Shown one piece after another: positions 1-26,884 of a DNA stretch of 64,000 nucleotides. Origin of the DNA: Chondrosia reniformis (taxonomy: Eukaryota > Porifera > Demospongiae > Chondrillida > Chondrillidae); the NCBI GenBank assembly GCA_947172415.1, contig OX359193.1, positions 6,938,501-7,002,500 on the forward strand, written 5' to 3'. Every line of letters starts with the position of its first letter. Position 1 is the stretch's first letter. Under the pieces are notes generated by a model. It was given only the letters and a program-made list of their open reading frames with translations. It searched no databases and had not been told where the DNA came from. Both the position numbers and the translations under genes were made by a program.

Positions 1-81
1 TATCAAAATGTTCGAGTTTGAATGAAGTAAATTAGTTTATTTCTATTGTCCATGTATAACTAGATTCATGATTCTTGGCAG

Positions 82-3000
82 CTCTCTGCTATAAATGGAC
101 CATCCTACAACCTCTGTTCCACCTATCCTGCACTATTGTACTTTCCGGCATTGTTGAGTGAAGACAGTGTCAAGGCATCAGCTGACTTTAGAAGCAAAGT
201 AAGTCTTTCTCTATTACCATACCACTTGGTCTAGCAAGTCTATCACCAGCATGACATCTTATCGGAACATGGGGAATAATAGTGCTCTGCTCCTCCTGAA
301 GGTGCTCTACAAATGCGTGTCATCTTATGTAGTATTCCTATTCTTTGGGGTTCTGATTTCCCTCTGTTATGTTGCTCTGGATGGAGTAAATGAAAATTCT
401 TGTTAAACCTGCTTAGGGTCGCCTTCCTGTTGTTGTGTGGCAAAAGAAAAGAGGAAATTTCATGCTCCGTTCTGCCCAGCCTCTAACAGGAACCAACTAC
501 AAAGTATGTTTGGCATTATGTATAAGATATTGTTAATCTGGCAGAGCAATGGTGGTCATAACCAGCTATCCTGGGTTCAATCCCCAGCAATTGCTTCTTT
601 CATATCTTCCTCTTATTAATGTTTGATTATTATGAATGTGGTGTGATTATCACTTGGTTATTATTCATGAGTAGCGTTCATCGCACGATGAGGAACTTAT
701 GAGGTGTGCCCTGCAGACCGCACCTCCTGACACTGAGTGTGTCATCTTTGATGCCAGATCATTCATAGCTGCTGGTGGAAACAGGTTCAAAGGGAAAGGC
801 ACGGAAAACCCCCAAAATTACAGCACAAGCAGCAATCTCTGCCGACTGGTCTACCTGGACATTCCCAATATACATGTTGTCAGGGAGAGTATGGATAAGC
901 TGTGTGATGTGTGCCTGTCGGGTGAGAATGACAAGTGGCTCTCCCTGGTTGAGTCCACCGGTTGGCTAAACTACATCAGCCTCATATTAAAGGTTAGTAA
1001 GGAGTCGTAGGTTCTATTGTATCTCAGAAATGGATTTTAGTATTTAGTAATCATATCTACTTCAAAGTACTCATTCCAACCGTAACTGATTTAGTCTTCC
1101 TAAAAACACAAATTCTTGGTCACCAATGGCAACAGATGAAAACATGCATTACTTGCATTGGCCCAGTGGAGAAGAAGAGAAATAGAAGGAAAACTCTTGT
1201 ATCCTCAATCCCAAGCTCTCACTAGGTTTAGTTCCCTATAGGCCTTTTACTCTAAATTTCATGTAGCAAATTTAAAAAATGGTTATATTTCATTATTTGA
1301 CTCAGGATTTATCATCATAGCTTTAAGATTGGCTTTAGATCCTGAGTCCCCTATTTTTAAAAAGGTTGGTTTTTCATTGCTGACTTCCCTCAGGGCTCCT
1401 CCCTTGTGACCCGATACATGGACCAGCGACACTGCTGCACCTTGATCCACTGCAGCGACGGCTGGGACAGGACGTCGCAGTTGTGTGCCCTGGCACAGCT
1501 TATGATGGATCCATTCTACCGAACTATCAACGGTTTCATAGTAAGCTGTTGCAGCTACCAGTCAGTTACTTCTCATTTAGAAATACTCACTTTTGTAATC
1601 ACAGGACATTTGAGAGTTACAGTACAAAAACATACATAATATAGTAACTTAGGCAATTTGATTGGCTTTAGCAAACTACGTACCTGTACTTTGACATATA
1701 GCTATAATACAGCTACGTATAGTAAGATATAATATACATATAATATAGCTATCACAGTCAGTGCCACATAAGCTCTTATTAATTAGATCCTCATTGAGAA
1801 AGACTGGATATCTTTTGGTCATAAGTTTCAGCACCGTCTTGGTCATCCAGCCCATCCTAATGAAAGGTCTCCCATTTTCTTTCAATTCCTAGACTGTGTC
1901 TATCAGGTTTGTGGAAGCTGACATTGATTTAATAATGCTCAAGTAACACATACTCATACAGCAGCTGTACTACTGTGACAGTTGTTGCTAGAGAAGTAAC
2001 TCTAATTACATGTTGTTCCATTAGATATTGGTACAACATGAGAATGAATTTGAATTCAACTCCAAACTCCTGTTAAGAATAGCTGACCACTTGAACTCGG
2101 GATGGTAAACACACTGCATTGATCTACGTAGTTTCCTATAATGTCATCTTCCTTGTATCCTATCTCTTTGTGATGTCTTCAGAGATATGCTGGTCTTATC
2201 TGATCTGATTTTACAATTTCAGGTTTGGTACCTTTATGTGCAATAGCGAGAAGGAGCGGAATGACTATGCTCTAATGGCCAACACTGCCTCTCTGTGGAG
2301 CCACATTCAGGCTGCTACAGATGAGTTTGTCAATCCTTCTTACCAACCTGATTCAAAGCAAGAAGTTAGTTAACAATTTTTCTAAAATGAGATTCACTAT
2401 CTCTCTCCCTCCCTCCCACCTCTTCCCTCCCTCTCACCCACCCTCTTCCTCCCTCCCTCCCTCTCGCCCTCCCTCTCCCTCTCGCCCTCCCTCTCCCCCT
2501 AACACATCATTTCATTACAGTCTGTCATTTTTATGAATTCATGAAAAGCTTTAACCAGGTTGTGATGCATAGTATACACGTACTAGACAGATGTACGTAT
2601 ATATGCATCTCTAGTGCTTTGAATTAGTATCTTCAGCACATCACGATATCACATTACATGCTAAAATAAACTAGATTGTGTACGGCAGCTGCTAGAGGTG
2701 AAGTTGTGTGAAGATACACTCAGTATACCCAGATCACATTGTACTGGAATGATTACTAATTGCTGGTACTAATTCTATAAGCTAACTGAAATTGAGGAAA
2801 TGAGCTTGTGTGATTGCTTACGGTGTGTGAATATCATAACCTCTATACTCCTCTGCTGATATGCTCTGTTGTAGAGCATATCAATAAATAGATGATATGC
2901 ATGAACTCCGCCTACTTTGTGGTTCAAAGGTCAACTGTGAATCATGCTTAAAGCCGTAATATGGAAACATAGGAAAATGAATACCTCAAGTGTTCAACAT

Positions 3001-6000
3001 CAACGGATCCTTTGCTCTCTTTTTGGAGCCATTTTCCTATAGACATGGTTGATATATTAACGTTTCTTCCTTTCCTCTACTGGGCCACACAAACTGTTTC
3101 TGGGAATTCCTCCCTTCAACTGTGGTCCTGGGAATCTTTGCTTTTTTGTCGTCCCCTAAGTACTCATGTGCATTGTACATAATTAAGGTGATACACTGCT
3201 AGAATGTACGTATTCATGAAATAAAGGACTTTAACCACCTTCTATTCGCTAACTACATTGAGACGATTATGTCTTCATAAATCTATATCCATATATATTC
3301 ACATGTATCTACATAAATTTACAGACATAAAGATCATACATTTTGCTATTAGACCATATATATCTACATATATATCTACATGTACGTATATCTACATGTA
3401 CGTATATCTACTATTAGACCATACATTTTGTATATATTAGGTTATATACGTGGAGCATAGTATTCGTAGGCTGAGGCTCTGGCAGGAGTACTTCCTGAGG
3501 TACGACGACACCTTGCTGCTAACACTTCAAGGAGTGGAGGTGGAGGACGCCGTTGAACAGATAGATGCATCCAAGGTATCCTCATTGTCCTGCACAAAGG
3601 ATGTGGTCGTATGGGCCTCAGATAACAAGACCACTGAATGTAAAGGATGCAGACAAAAGTTTAACATTTTAAGAAGAAAAGTGAGTGTCTGATATGTGTG
3701 GATCGTGATACTTGGAGCCAATCCTTTTGCAATTCATTTCTCAGCAATACTCAGTTGGATGTGACCTAATTGTATGAGTGTCATAAAGTTGACATGCACA
3801 CGAGGTTAAGGATGTTGACATGCATACGAGGTTAAGGATGTTGACATGCACACGAGGTTAAGGATGTTGACATGCACACGAGGTTAAGGATGTTGACATG
3901 TGTGTCTTGTATTCTCATCCAAAGCTCTCACTAGGTTTAGTTCCCTATAGGCCTTTACCAGGCCAATGATGTAGTATATAGGAAAATGGTGTTCTAGATT
4001 ATTCATATGAGGTTGGAGATATTGGCTTGTCATATGCTTCGTGACCGCTTTTGTTGGATGTAATGTACCTCTAATAACATTAACCAGACAAAGGATACTG
4101 TTGGTTGGAGAAGTACTTTACTATTTACTTATTAGCTCTATTATGGCACAGATAATTAAGAAACCTACTCTAGTTTGCCTTACTTATAAATGTTTTCCAG
4201 TTAATGGTAACAATAATGTGAAGATGTACCTTACTTCTGATAGCAACTGTTACAAATTAGATAACTAGTCACTGTGACTAAACTATTTTTTTCATTGCAA
4301 TGATGTTATCCTATGGTACAGTGGTTCTACTAACAATGCAGACTGCATGTAAAGGTGCCAACTAATAACTTCAATGGTAATTACTTGCTCAGACATGGTG
4401 TAATAATGAATTACAAGCCTTTAGCCGTAGTGACTATTTCATTATGTTAGTCCTGTAATTAAGGTTGCTTCATTTTCAAGCCAATTAAGTGCAAGTTAAA
4501 TCTAATTTGTCCCAGACTTGAATGAATTATACTTTAAGTGAGCGATCGTGTTTGTGTCTATTCCTGGTAGACCTGAAGGATTAGCTGCTCCTAGTGTTCT
4601 GCATACACAAGTGAGCTCTTATGTTCTGTGGTCACTCTGGAAGAAGGATTATTAGTCTAGGAGTACCTTATTAGCTAATGAGCTAATCTCTCAGTCATAT
4701 GTACGTACTTTTAGCAGACTTCTATTATGGCTCCCTCATGGACATTCCTGTCCAAATATGAGGACACCAGACAAGAACAACATTTAACCAAATCTTCAAG
4801 GGGGCGTGGTCCTCGAGGACTATAAAGGGTGTGGTCATTGAGGACTATAAAGGGTGTGGTCATTGAGGACTATAAAGGGTGTGGTCATTGAGGACTATAA
4901 AGGGTGTGGTCATTGAGGACTATAAAGGGTGTGGTCATTGAGGACTATAAAGGGTGTGATCATTGAGGACTATAAAGGGTGTGGTCCTCGAGGACTTCAA
5001 GGAATGTGATTGTTTAGACTGTTAGTAATTATAATCATTGTGGTGTTTGTATTCTGCCATGGCCTGTTACTCTATATAAATAGATTATCTTAACAGTGTT
5101 AAGTAACAATATATGTTGAATTGTCATGCCTCTTATATTGAACAATAGCGTTTGCTACATATGGTAGAAAATAGCTGTATATGCAGTTCTAGTTAGCCCT
5201 ATGACATTGTTGCATTTTTACAAGATATTAAATAATTTGAAGCGCTTTGTGTTAGTAAACTGTTTTTCTCTCCTCTTCTCCATTATAATGTCCTGAATGG
5301 TCCTCTCAAAGCATCATTGCAGGTGAGTCCAATCTGTTTGAATGGCCTCGCATGACACTTAGTTACTCACGACAATCAATAACCTTTCTGCTGCTGAGAA
5401 GTGTGAATTCTTGTGGATAGTAAGTGAATTTACACTTTGCACTTGTGCACTTGTACAACCTTGGAGGGTTGCCTTGCAGATGTGGTATGGCATGTTGTAC
5501 CTTAATACTATTAAATTGATACACCTTGTTGACAAGTACATGTTAGTGACATTGTGTTAACTTTTGTCGAAACAGCAGCCACAGTTCTGCTAACATTGTC
5601 TGGTAGGTTAGTTTAAGTGAATACAAATGGTTTTTTACTTCTAAAAACAAGAGACTAATTATTTGTTACATTTTAATAACATTTTGATAATGACAACATG
5701 TTGTAAATACAATAGTATAGAGGATATATTTCTCATGATATGAGAGCTTTCCTTAGACCTACATCAGTTGAAAATTAGAAAAGCCAACCTTATAGTTGAA
5801 GCTACGTATGTGTAAAGATGTACCCTGTGGTTCTTAGTTATACTATAGTGTGTGTTTTGCTCAATATTCAGGGCTTGTGGACAAATCTTCTGTAATGACT
5901 GCTCTAAGCATCGCATACAACTTCCTCAGTTTGGTCATGATGGTGAGGTCAGAGTTTGTGATGAGTGTCTGCCCAAGCTAAGCGACTCTACGGATGATTG

Positions 6001-6001
6001 A
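82..6001 (+). CDS. Myotubularin-related phosphatase with C-terminal FYVE finger (MTMR3/4-like), 3' part of gene
   Basis: Partial gene; its 5' end lies left of the window. Exons inferred by splice sites and phase: 82-198, 417-503, 675-992, 1394-1540, 1787-1906, 2025-2104, 2223-2364, 3441-3680, 5312-5322, 5872-6001, giving 463 in-frame residues and a TGA. Myotubularins remove the 3-phosphate of PI3P and PI(3,5)P2 on endosomes. Visible marks are LCSTYP, the EES-TGWL region and the intact Cx5R catalytic loop HCSDGWDRT in exon 1394-1540, so the enzyme should be active. The C-terminus is a FYVE zinc finger: WASD, RRKHHCRACG, eight Cys/His ligands, then VRVCDEC. The order phosphatase then C-terminal FYVE matches MTMR3/MTMR4. 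The FYVE core RxxHHCR is completed by an 11-nt exon (5312-5322). Introns carry minisatellites and pieces of the dispersed repeat. No function beyond the family is inferred. Confidence 0.9.
1156..1275 (+). repeat. Dispersed repeat, partial copy
   Basis: Contains tggcccagtggagaagaaga, actcttgtatcctca, aagctctcactaggtttagt and cctataggcctttt, the 3' half of the family unit. The ribozyme-like half is absent. In an MTMR intron. Confidence 0.8.
2398..2500 (+). repeat. Pyrimidine-rich CCCT/CCCTCT simple repeat
   Basis: About 100 bp of almost pure C/T tract in the intron between the exons ending at 2364 and starting at 3441. It is too far from the acceptor to be its polypyrimidine tract. It looks like ordinary simple-sequence expansion. 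Confidence 0.85.
3066..3155 (-). repeat. Dispersed repeat, decayed copy
   Basis: On the minus strand the blocks ttcccagga, gttgaaggg, ggaattcccagaaac and ggcccagtagagg can be aligned to the ribozyme part, but CTGATGA is mutated. In an MTMR intron. Confidence 0.65.
3786..3904 (+). repeat. 26-bp minisatellite
   Basis: Four or more direct copies of a 26-bp unit beginning ttgacatgcacacgaggtta, with one-base differences between copies, in the large intron before the FYVE microexon. Confidence 0.85.
3912..4015 (+). repeat. Dispersed repeat, partial copy
   Basis: Contains aagctctcactaggtttagt, tccctataggccttta and ataggaaaatggtgttctag, the 3' end of the family unit, immediately after the 26-bp minisatellite. 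Confidence 0.75.
4796..5000 (+). repeat. 25-bp minisatellite
   Basis: Roughly eight copies of a 25-bp unit containing ggactataaagggtgtggtc, the outer copies slightly diverged. It lies in the same intron, some 300 bp upstream of the 11-nt microexon at 5312. Confidence 0.85.
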
Positions 6002-6280
6002 GAACTTGTTGCAGAAGAAACCCTTATATTTTTTTATTCTTTGGCCATGGACTAAATATAATTATTAAAGTTTTATAAATTCCTAGCTATAATGGAAATT
6101 TATAATATGTGAATTATTATATACAATGTAAATGATGTGTATACAGTACCATTGGCATTGTGTGAATATATATATACAATAGTTGTACATTAGATTGTAT
6201 ATACAGTTCAATATTGAAGATGATGGTCGAACAAGTTGTTTAGTCAAATTACAGAAACAAAGATCCTATTTCTTCATTCT

Positions 6281-8798
<2,518 letters not shown>

Positions 8799-9237
8799 TT
8801 CTGCAAGGGATTAAATCTAGGTTTCTCCGTCTATAATCATCTAACTGACCACCCTTGAATTAGTTTATATATCCTGCTTATCTGCATCACTACGGCTTCC
8901 CTGCCATTGTGGTTAACGCTGGCAATATAATTACTTCCTGCCTCAATCATATATGAACTTAATATACAGTGCAGGTATATATGGATATAGTCCTTGTAAA
9001 TGTACATCCAAGGTCATTACCTCATATGATTATATCAGTATGTTACATGATGATATAACTAATAATATGAGATCAATGCTCAATATTAACTATATACTTG
9101 TGAAGTTGAGAATGGTACATTTAACTGTATACACACTAGTTAATCTCTATGTAAGCTGACATTTCGCTCCATAAATTGAACAGTGCAGATAGCCTAATTC
9201 TCCTAACACTGAATATCCTCTTTAACACATTTCAAAT

Positions 9238-9320
9238 GCATGGCCCAGTGGAGAAGAAGACTCTTGTATCCCCATTCAAAGCTCTAAGGTTTCCCCTAGA
9301 AAGTTGTCCTTAGTCTATAT
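9238..9320 (+). repeat. Dispersed repeat, decayed partial copy
   Basis: Contains tggcccagtggagaagaaga, ctcttgtatcc and aaagctctaaggttt from the middle of the family unit, then diverges before the neighbouring minisatellite. Confidence 0.65.
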
Positions 9321-9342
9321 TCTATTTGTTCATAGGCATGAT

Positions 9343-9492
9343 GACATAGGACATAGGATAACATAGGAACAACATAGGATAACATAGGATAACATAGGAA
9401 CAACATAGGATAACATAGGATAACATAGGAACAACATAGGATAACATAGGATAACATAGGATAACATAGGATAACATAGGAACAACATAGGC
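9343..9492 (+). repeat. Minisatellite of 10-13-bp units
   Basis: Alternating units of ataacatagg and aacaacatagg fill about 150 bp in intergenic DNA. A minus-strand open frame across them is a consequence of the repeat. Confidence 0.9.
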
Positions 9493-11129
9493 ATGATGCA
9501 TGTGTTTTGGATTATGCACGCATGGTCCTATATTATGCTCAGTTTAGAGAATTTTCACTGTACTTATGCACAGGATTACATTCATGTATATTCTATAATT
9601 AATTTTGATCATTTTTGAAAGTATTATTAGCTAAGGCACCTCACAAAGGTAGATTGCTTAGCAACAAGAAAAGTTATCTACATGCACCCCAGAATTTTGA
9701 GATATTTATACTTCATGCATGTACATATTCTTTTATGACTATGTGTATAATTAGCAGCTGATTGAAGCTAGTATATCCATGGTTGTTTGGCATCCTTGTA
9801 GTAATTAAATAATGAATTGCCAAATTACCAATTCTCTCATGATAAAAAGAGACAGCATAACTTTATATGTGAAGAAACAAGCTTCTAAAATTCCATAGGT
9901 ATTAAAACTTTGATGCAGCATGTAAACTTTCTTTGATCTTAAGGCAAGACTACAAAGAATCTTGACTCACACTTGTGTGAAATAAGGATGTATAATTGTT
10001 CAAAGCCAAATGTAATCTGAGCTAATGCAACAGCAATTTATATTGTTATTGTGTTAAAAAGTAGAAAGTGGAGTACACAAGCCAGATATATAAAAATATG
10101 TTTAGCCCTGGCAACGTGAATATGCAGAAAAAATGGATTATCCTATCAGAATTGTAAATTCATTGCACAGCTATAAGCATACCATCATTACCCTGGAATA
10201 CCTTTCCATGCCATGGTATTACTTTTCTGACTATATTTGGAAATGCATACTTTAAAGTGGGAATATCTGTATACATAAAAGTGTTTCTTTCTGAGAAACT
10301 GTAGAAAGAAATTCAGCCTCAGATAACAAACATTTATATGCAGTCAAGCATTAAACCAAAGATTCCCATTGGTTTGACCAATAATCAAGCAGCCATTCAA
10401 GGATGAATTCTAAGCATTTTCTCAAGCCATTTTATCAGCTTGTAGAATACATAAAGGTGTTAATTAGATATACTCAAATGAATATACCCTATACTTCATC
10501 ACACCATATATGAACAATCTCACGCACTATGTCTTCTTCTTGATATTTAGTGAGACCTTGCATGTACATGTTTATTGAGCTAGCTAAATGAAATGTCAGT
10601 ATGAGACAATGCGAGTTTTACTCATGCACTTGTCTAATGAAAACCTGCCTTTAGTCTCATATATAACACATATATACATTGTTGTTATGTACATGGCTTG
10701 TATACATCCTTTTAGTACTCAACAGTATGGCACATGATGGAAATGTCTGATCATGAGTGATACACGAGTGTATATGGATACAAATCCAGAGTTAAATGAT
10801 GATGAATATAAGATCTGCTTTAATTTAAATCTTAGAAGTCCCTACTTTTGTATACATATACGGAAATACTTATATTATAGTCATGCTCAAAGCATATTAT
10901 GGAAAAATAATGATTTCCTGATAATAATTGAAATCACAATACAATAATAAAATGACTTTGAGTTAGTTTATAATTACAATCAATGCCAAAAATGGAAATT
11001 TCGCATGTGTTGATACGTACATCACATTATATAACATGCAACAATACACATTAGAATAATAAGTTTATGAATTCCAAACAATACTGGCTGGCTTAGAAAG
11101 GGTCTTTAGCATAATTACTGAAAATAAAG

Positions 11130-19625
<8,496 letters not shown>

Positions 19626-20057
19626 TTTCCACTAATGTTTCTGTGTGAGGAGAGACCTTCAGACAGTAGTTGCGTAAACAGACAACAGAATCACTGTCGT
19701 CGTTGTCAAGATGACGGTCTATAAACTATCTTAGAAGTCTAACAGTTCTTCTCGCTTAGACGAAGAATCGAAGTCACACCTACAAGAGTCGAGGGCCGTG
19801 AGCCACCTAATTCGATGTTTCTCACAGGAGATCCTCAACTCGAGGGCTCACTCTTCTCGCAGAACTCTCTTTATATACCCTTCTGATCGTGACGTAAAAA
19901 GGGGCGTAGATTTTACCTTATTAGGTCAGGGGCGGAGTTTAACACCACTATACGGAATTTAGTAAACCCTCCTGACCGCAAAGCAAATGGCGTCTGATTT
20001 TCTTGATTTAGTAATTTTTCGTAAACTATAGTAATCGTATATAGCCCGCATGTGAAA
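19626..20057. promoter_or_regulatory. Shared divergent promoter region of RPB1 and DDOST
   Basis: The 432 bp between the two start codons. Part of it (about 19780-19870) is less AT-rich than the surroundings, and it contains a TATATA stretch near 19872. Both transcription starts must lie here or just outside; exact sites cannot be read from sequence. Confidence 0.55.
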
Positions 20058-21368
20058 ATGGCTTCTCAAAAAGACATCTTTGTTCTTTTAGCTTTGTTCT
20101 TCTGTGTCAATGCAAAACAGAAGACTTTGGTGCTACTGGAAAGTGAATTCACGAAGGTATCGCATTCTATATTTTTTGACGATCTCAAGTCCAGAGGTCA
20201 CCAGTTACACTTTAAGTTGGCTGATGACGCTAGTCTGGTGCTGTCAAAATATGGAGAATACCTTTATGACAATCTGATCATATTTGCCCCTTCCGTTGAA
20301 AATTTCGGAGGTAGCGTTAGCGTAGAGGCAATTGCAGACTTCGTTGACCATGGAAATGGGAATGTGTTGGTAGCTGCGAGTTCGGCAGTAGGAGATATTC
20401 TACGTGATTTGGGCAATGAAGTGGGATTGGAGTTAGACGAGGAGGGCACTGCAGTTATTGACCACGTGAACTACGACATTAAGGACAGGGGAGATCACAC
20501 TCTTTTGGTAATTGACCCGAACAACTTGATCGATGCTGAAAAGATTGTCGGTAGGAGACCCTCCAGTCCAATGTTGTACCAAGGCATAGGAATGATTTCC
20601 GATCCAGAAAATCCTCTTATCTTGGAATTTCTTACTGGTTCATCCACTTCCTATTCATATTTTCCAGGTGACCCAATTACCGAGTATCCCCATGCAGTTG
20701 GTCGCAGTACTCTTCTTATAGCTGGCATGCAGGCTCGTAACAATGCTAGGGTAGTATTCAGTGGATCCATAGAGTTTTTCAGTAATGAATTTTTCGTTTC
20801 TTCTGTACTGAAGGCAGCCAACACAAAAGGAAAGGAATTTGAACAAAGTAGTAATCATAAAATTGCACAAGCGGTATCTTCATGGGTTTTCAAAGAGAAG
20901 GGAGTTATTCGTTTGGTTTCCGTAAATCACCACCTGGTGGGAGAAACTGATATTCCTGAGGCATACACTGTGACTGACGAGGTGGTCTATACCATTACAC
21001 TGGAAGAATTAAAAAATGAAAAATGGGTACCCTTTACACCAAATGACATGCAATTGGAATTTTTCCGATTGGATCCATTTGTCCGCACTGAACTGGTGAA
21101 GAGTAAGAATGGAAAGAGTCTAGAGATTAAGTTCAAACTGCCTGATGTTTATGGTGTGTTCCAGTTCAAGGTCGACTACAATCGCTTGGGGTACACTTAT
21201 TTCTTCAGTACCACCCAGGTCTCTGTAAGGCCCTTCACTCACAGACAGTACGAGAGGTTCATTTATTCAGCTTTCCCATACTACATAGCAGCATTTTCCA
21301 TGATGGGCGGAGTGGTCCTTTTGTCCTGCGTCTTCCTCAACCACAGAGAAAAGACTAAAACAGAATAG
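20058..21368 (+). CDS. DDOST: Oligosaccharyltransferase 48-kDa subunit (OST48/DDOST)
   Basis: Non-catalytic subunit of the ER oligosaccharyltransferase, which attaches glycans to Asn of nascent proteins. It is a single open frame of 436 residues, the usual family length, with no intron. The ATG at 20058 is chosen; the upstream in-frame GTG is not needed. After a signal peptide (about residues 5-21) comes the conserved KTLVLLES start of the mature protein. A luminal domain contains [19 protein letters not shown] and [21 protein letters not shown]. One transmembrane helix sits near residues 405-427, and a short basic/acidic cytosolic tail ends KTKTE. The lack of introns is odd among intron-rich neighbours. 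Confidence 0.97.
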   Translation: MASQKDIFVLLALFFCVNAKQKTLVLLESEFTKVSHSIFFDDLKSRGHQLHFKLADDASLVLSKYGEYLYDNLIIFAPSVENFGGSVSVEAIADFVDHGNGNVLVAASSAVGDILRDLGNEVGLELDEEGTAVIDHVNYDIKDRGDHTLLVIDPNNLIDAEKIVGRRPSSPMLYQGIGMISDPENPLILEFLTGSSTSYSYFPGDPITEYPHAVGRSTLLIAGMQARNNARVVFSGSIEFFSNEFFVSSVLKAANTKGKEFEQSSNHKIAQAVSSWVFKEKGVIRLVSVNHHLVGETDIPEAYTVTDEVVYTITLEELKNEKWVPFTPNDMQLEFFRLDPFVRTELVKSKNGKSLEIKFKLPDVYGVFQFKVDYNRLGYTYFFSTTQVSVRPFTHRQYERFIYSAFPYYIAAFSMMGGVVLLSCVFLNHREKTKTE

Positions 21369-21677
21369 TGTTTCCAAGACATGTAGGAACCAATTGTTTA
21401 AACTGCGTACAAGTATTTGCATAGATTAAGGATTATTGGTTACTGAATGATAAAAATGTGATTTTCTCAAGTTGATTGCTAAATACTTTAGCATATGTAC
21501 GTATTGCCAATATACTATACCAATTAAAATAATACATACTGTATACAAGAAGCAAGCATACATAACTATTTCATTTGAATTGTCCTATTTAATCTCAAAA
21601 ATTAGAAAAAAAACTATTAAGTATTATATATGAATACTAAACTTGGAAGTACACACAAATATGTGATGACAGTTTGT
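21369..21677. other. Gap between convergent DDOST and PARG
   Basis: About 310 bp of AT-rich sequence holding the two 3' untranslated regions. An attaaaataat stretch near 21523 could serve as a DDOST polyadenylation signal. Nothing else is seen. Confidence 0.6.
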
Positions 21678-26643
<4,966 letters not shown>

Positions 26644-26884
26644 TAAGCAAAATTAGGTACGCTGTCATGTGATGTTCACGTGCAAGATGTGTGACCACAC
26701 CACAACATAGATACCAAACTTCTGCATGCGTTGTGCAAACACAGATAGAAATACAATTACGGATAAAATTGTTAATATTAACACACAGAGAAGAGAATGA
26801 GAAAAGTCAGGAGGAGGAATAGGGGAGAAACACACAAACACTAGTACATAATTTCACCATACAATTTGGTACACATATTAACTG

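Larger units (their letters stand above)
8799..11129. other. Intergenic gap between the cysteine-rich gene and RPB1
   Basis: About 2.3 kb, strongly AT-rich. It holds a decayed piece of the dispersed repeat near 9240-9315 and a minisatellite at 9343-9492. The rest shows no conserved reading frame, no convincing exon structure and no RNA gene that I can recognise. The short open frames at 8953-9159 and 10753-10947 have low-complexity AT-driven composition and no support. Confidence 0.6.

Noticed and set aside
525-602. Possible tRNA or tRNA-derived SINE (gggttcaatccccagc resembles a B box)
   Set aside because: No matching acceptor stem, no proper A box at the right distance and no anticodon arm could be folded; it lies in an MTMR intron.
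10753-10947. 64-codon frame in the RPB1 downstream gap
   Set aside because: Low-complexity AT-rich composition, no splice context and no known motif.
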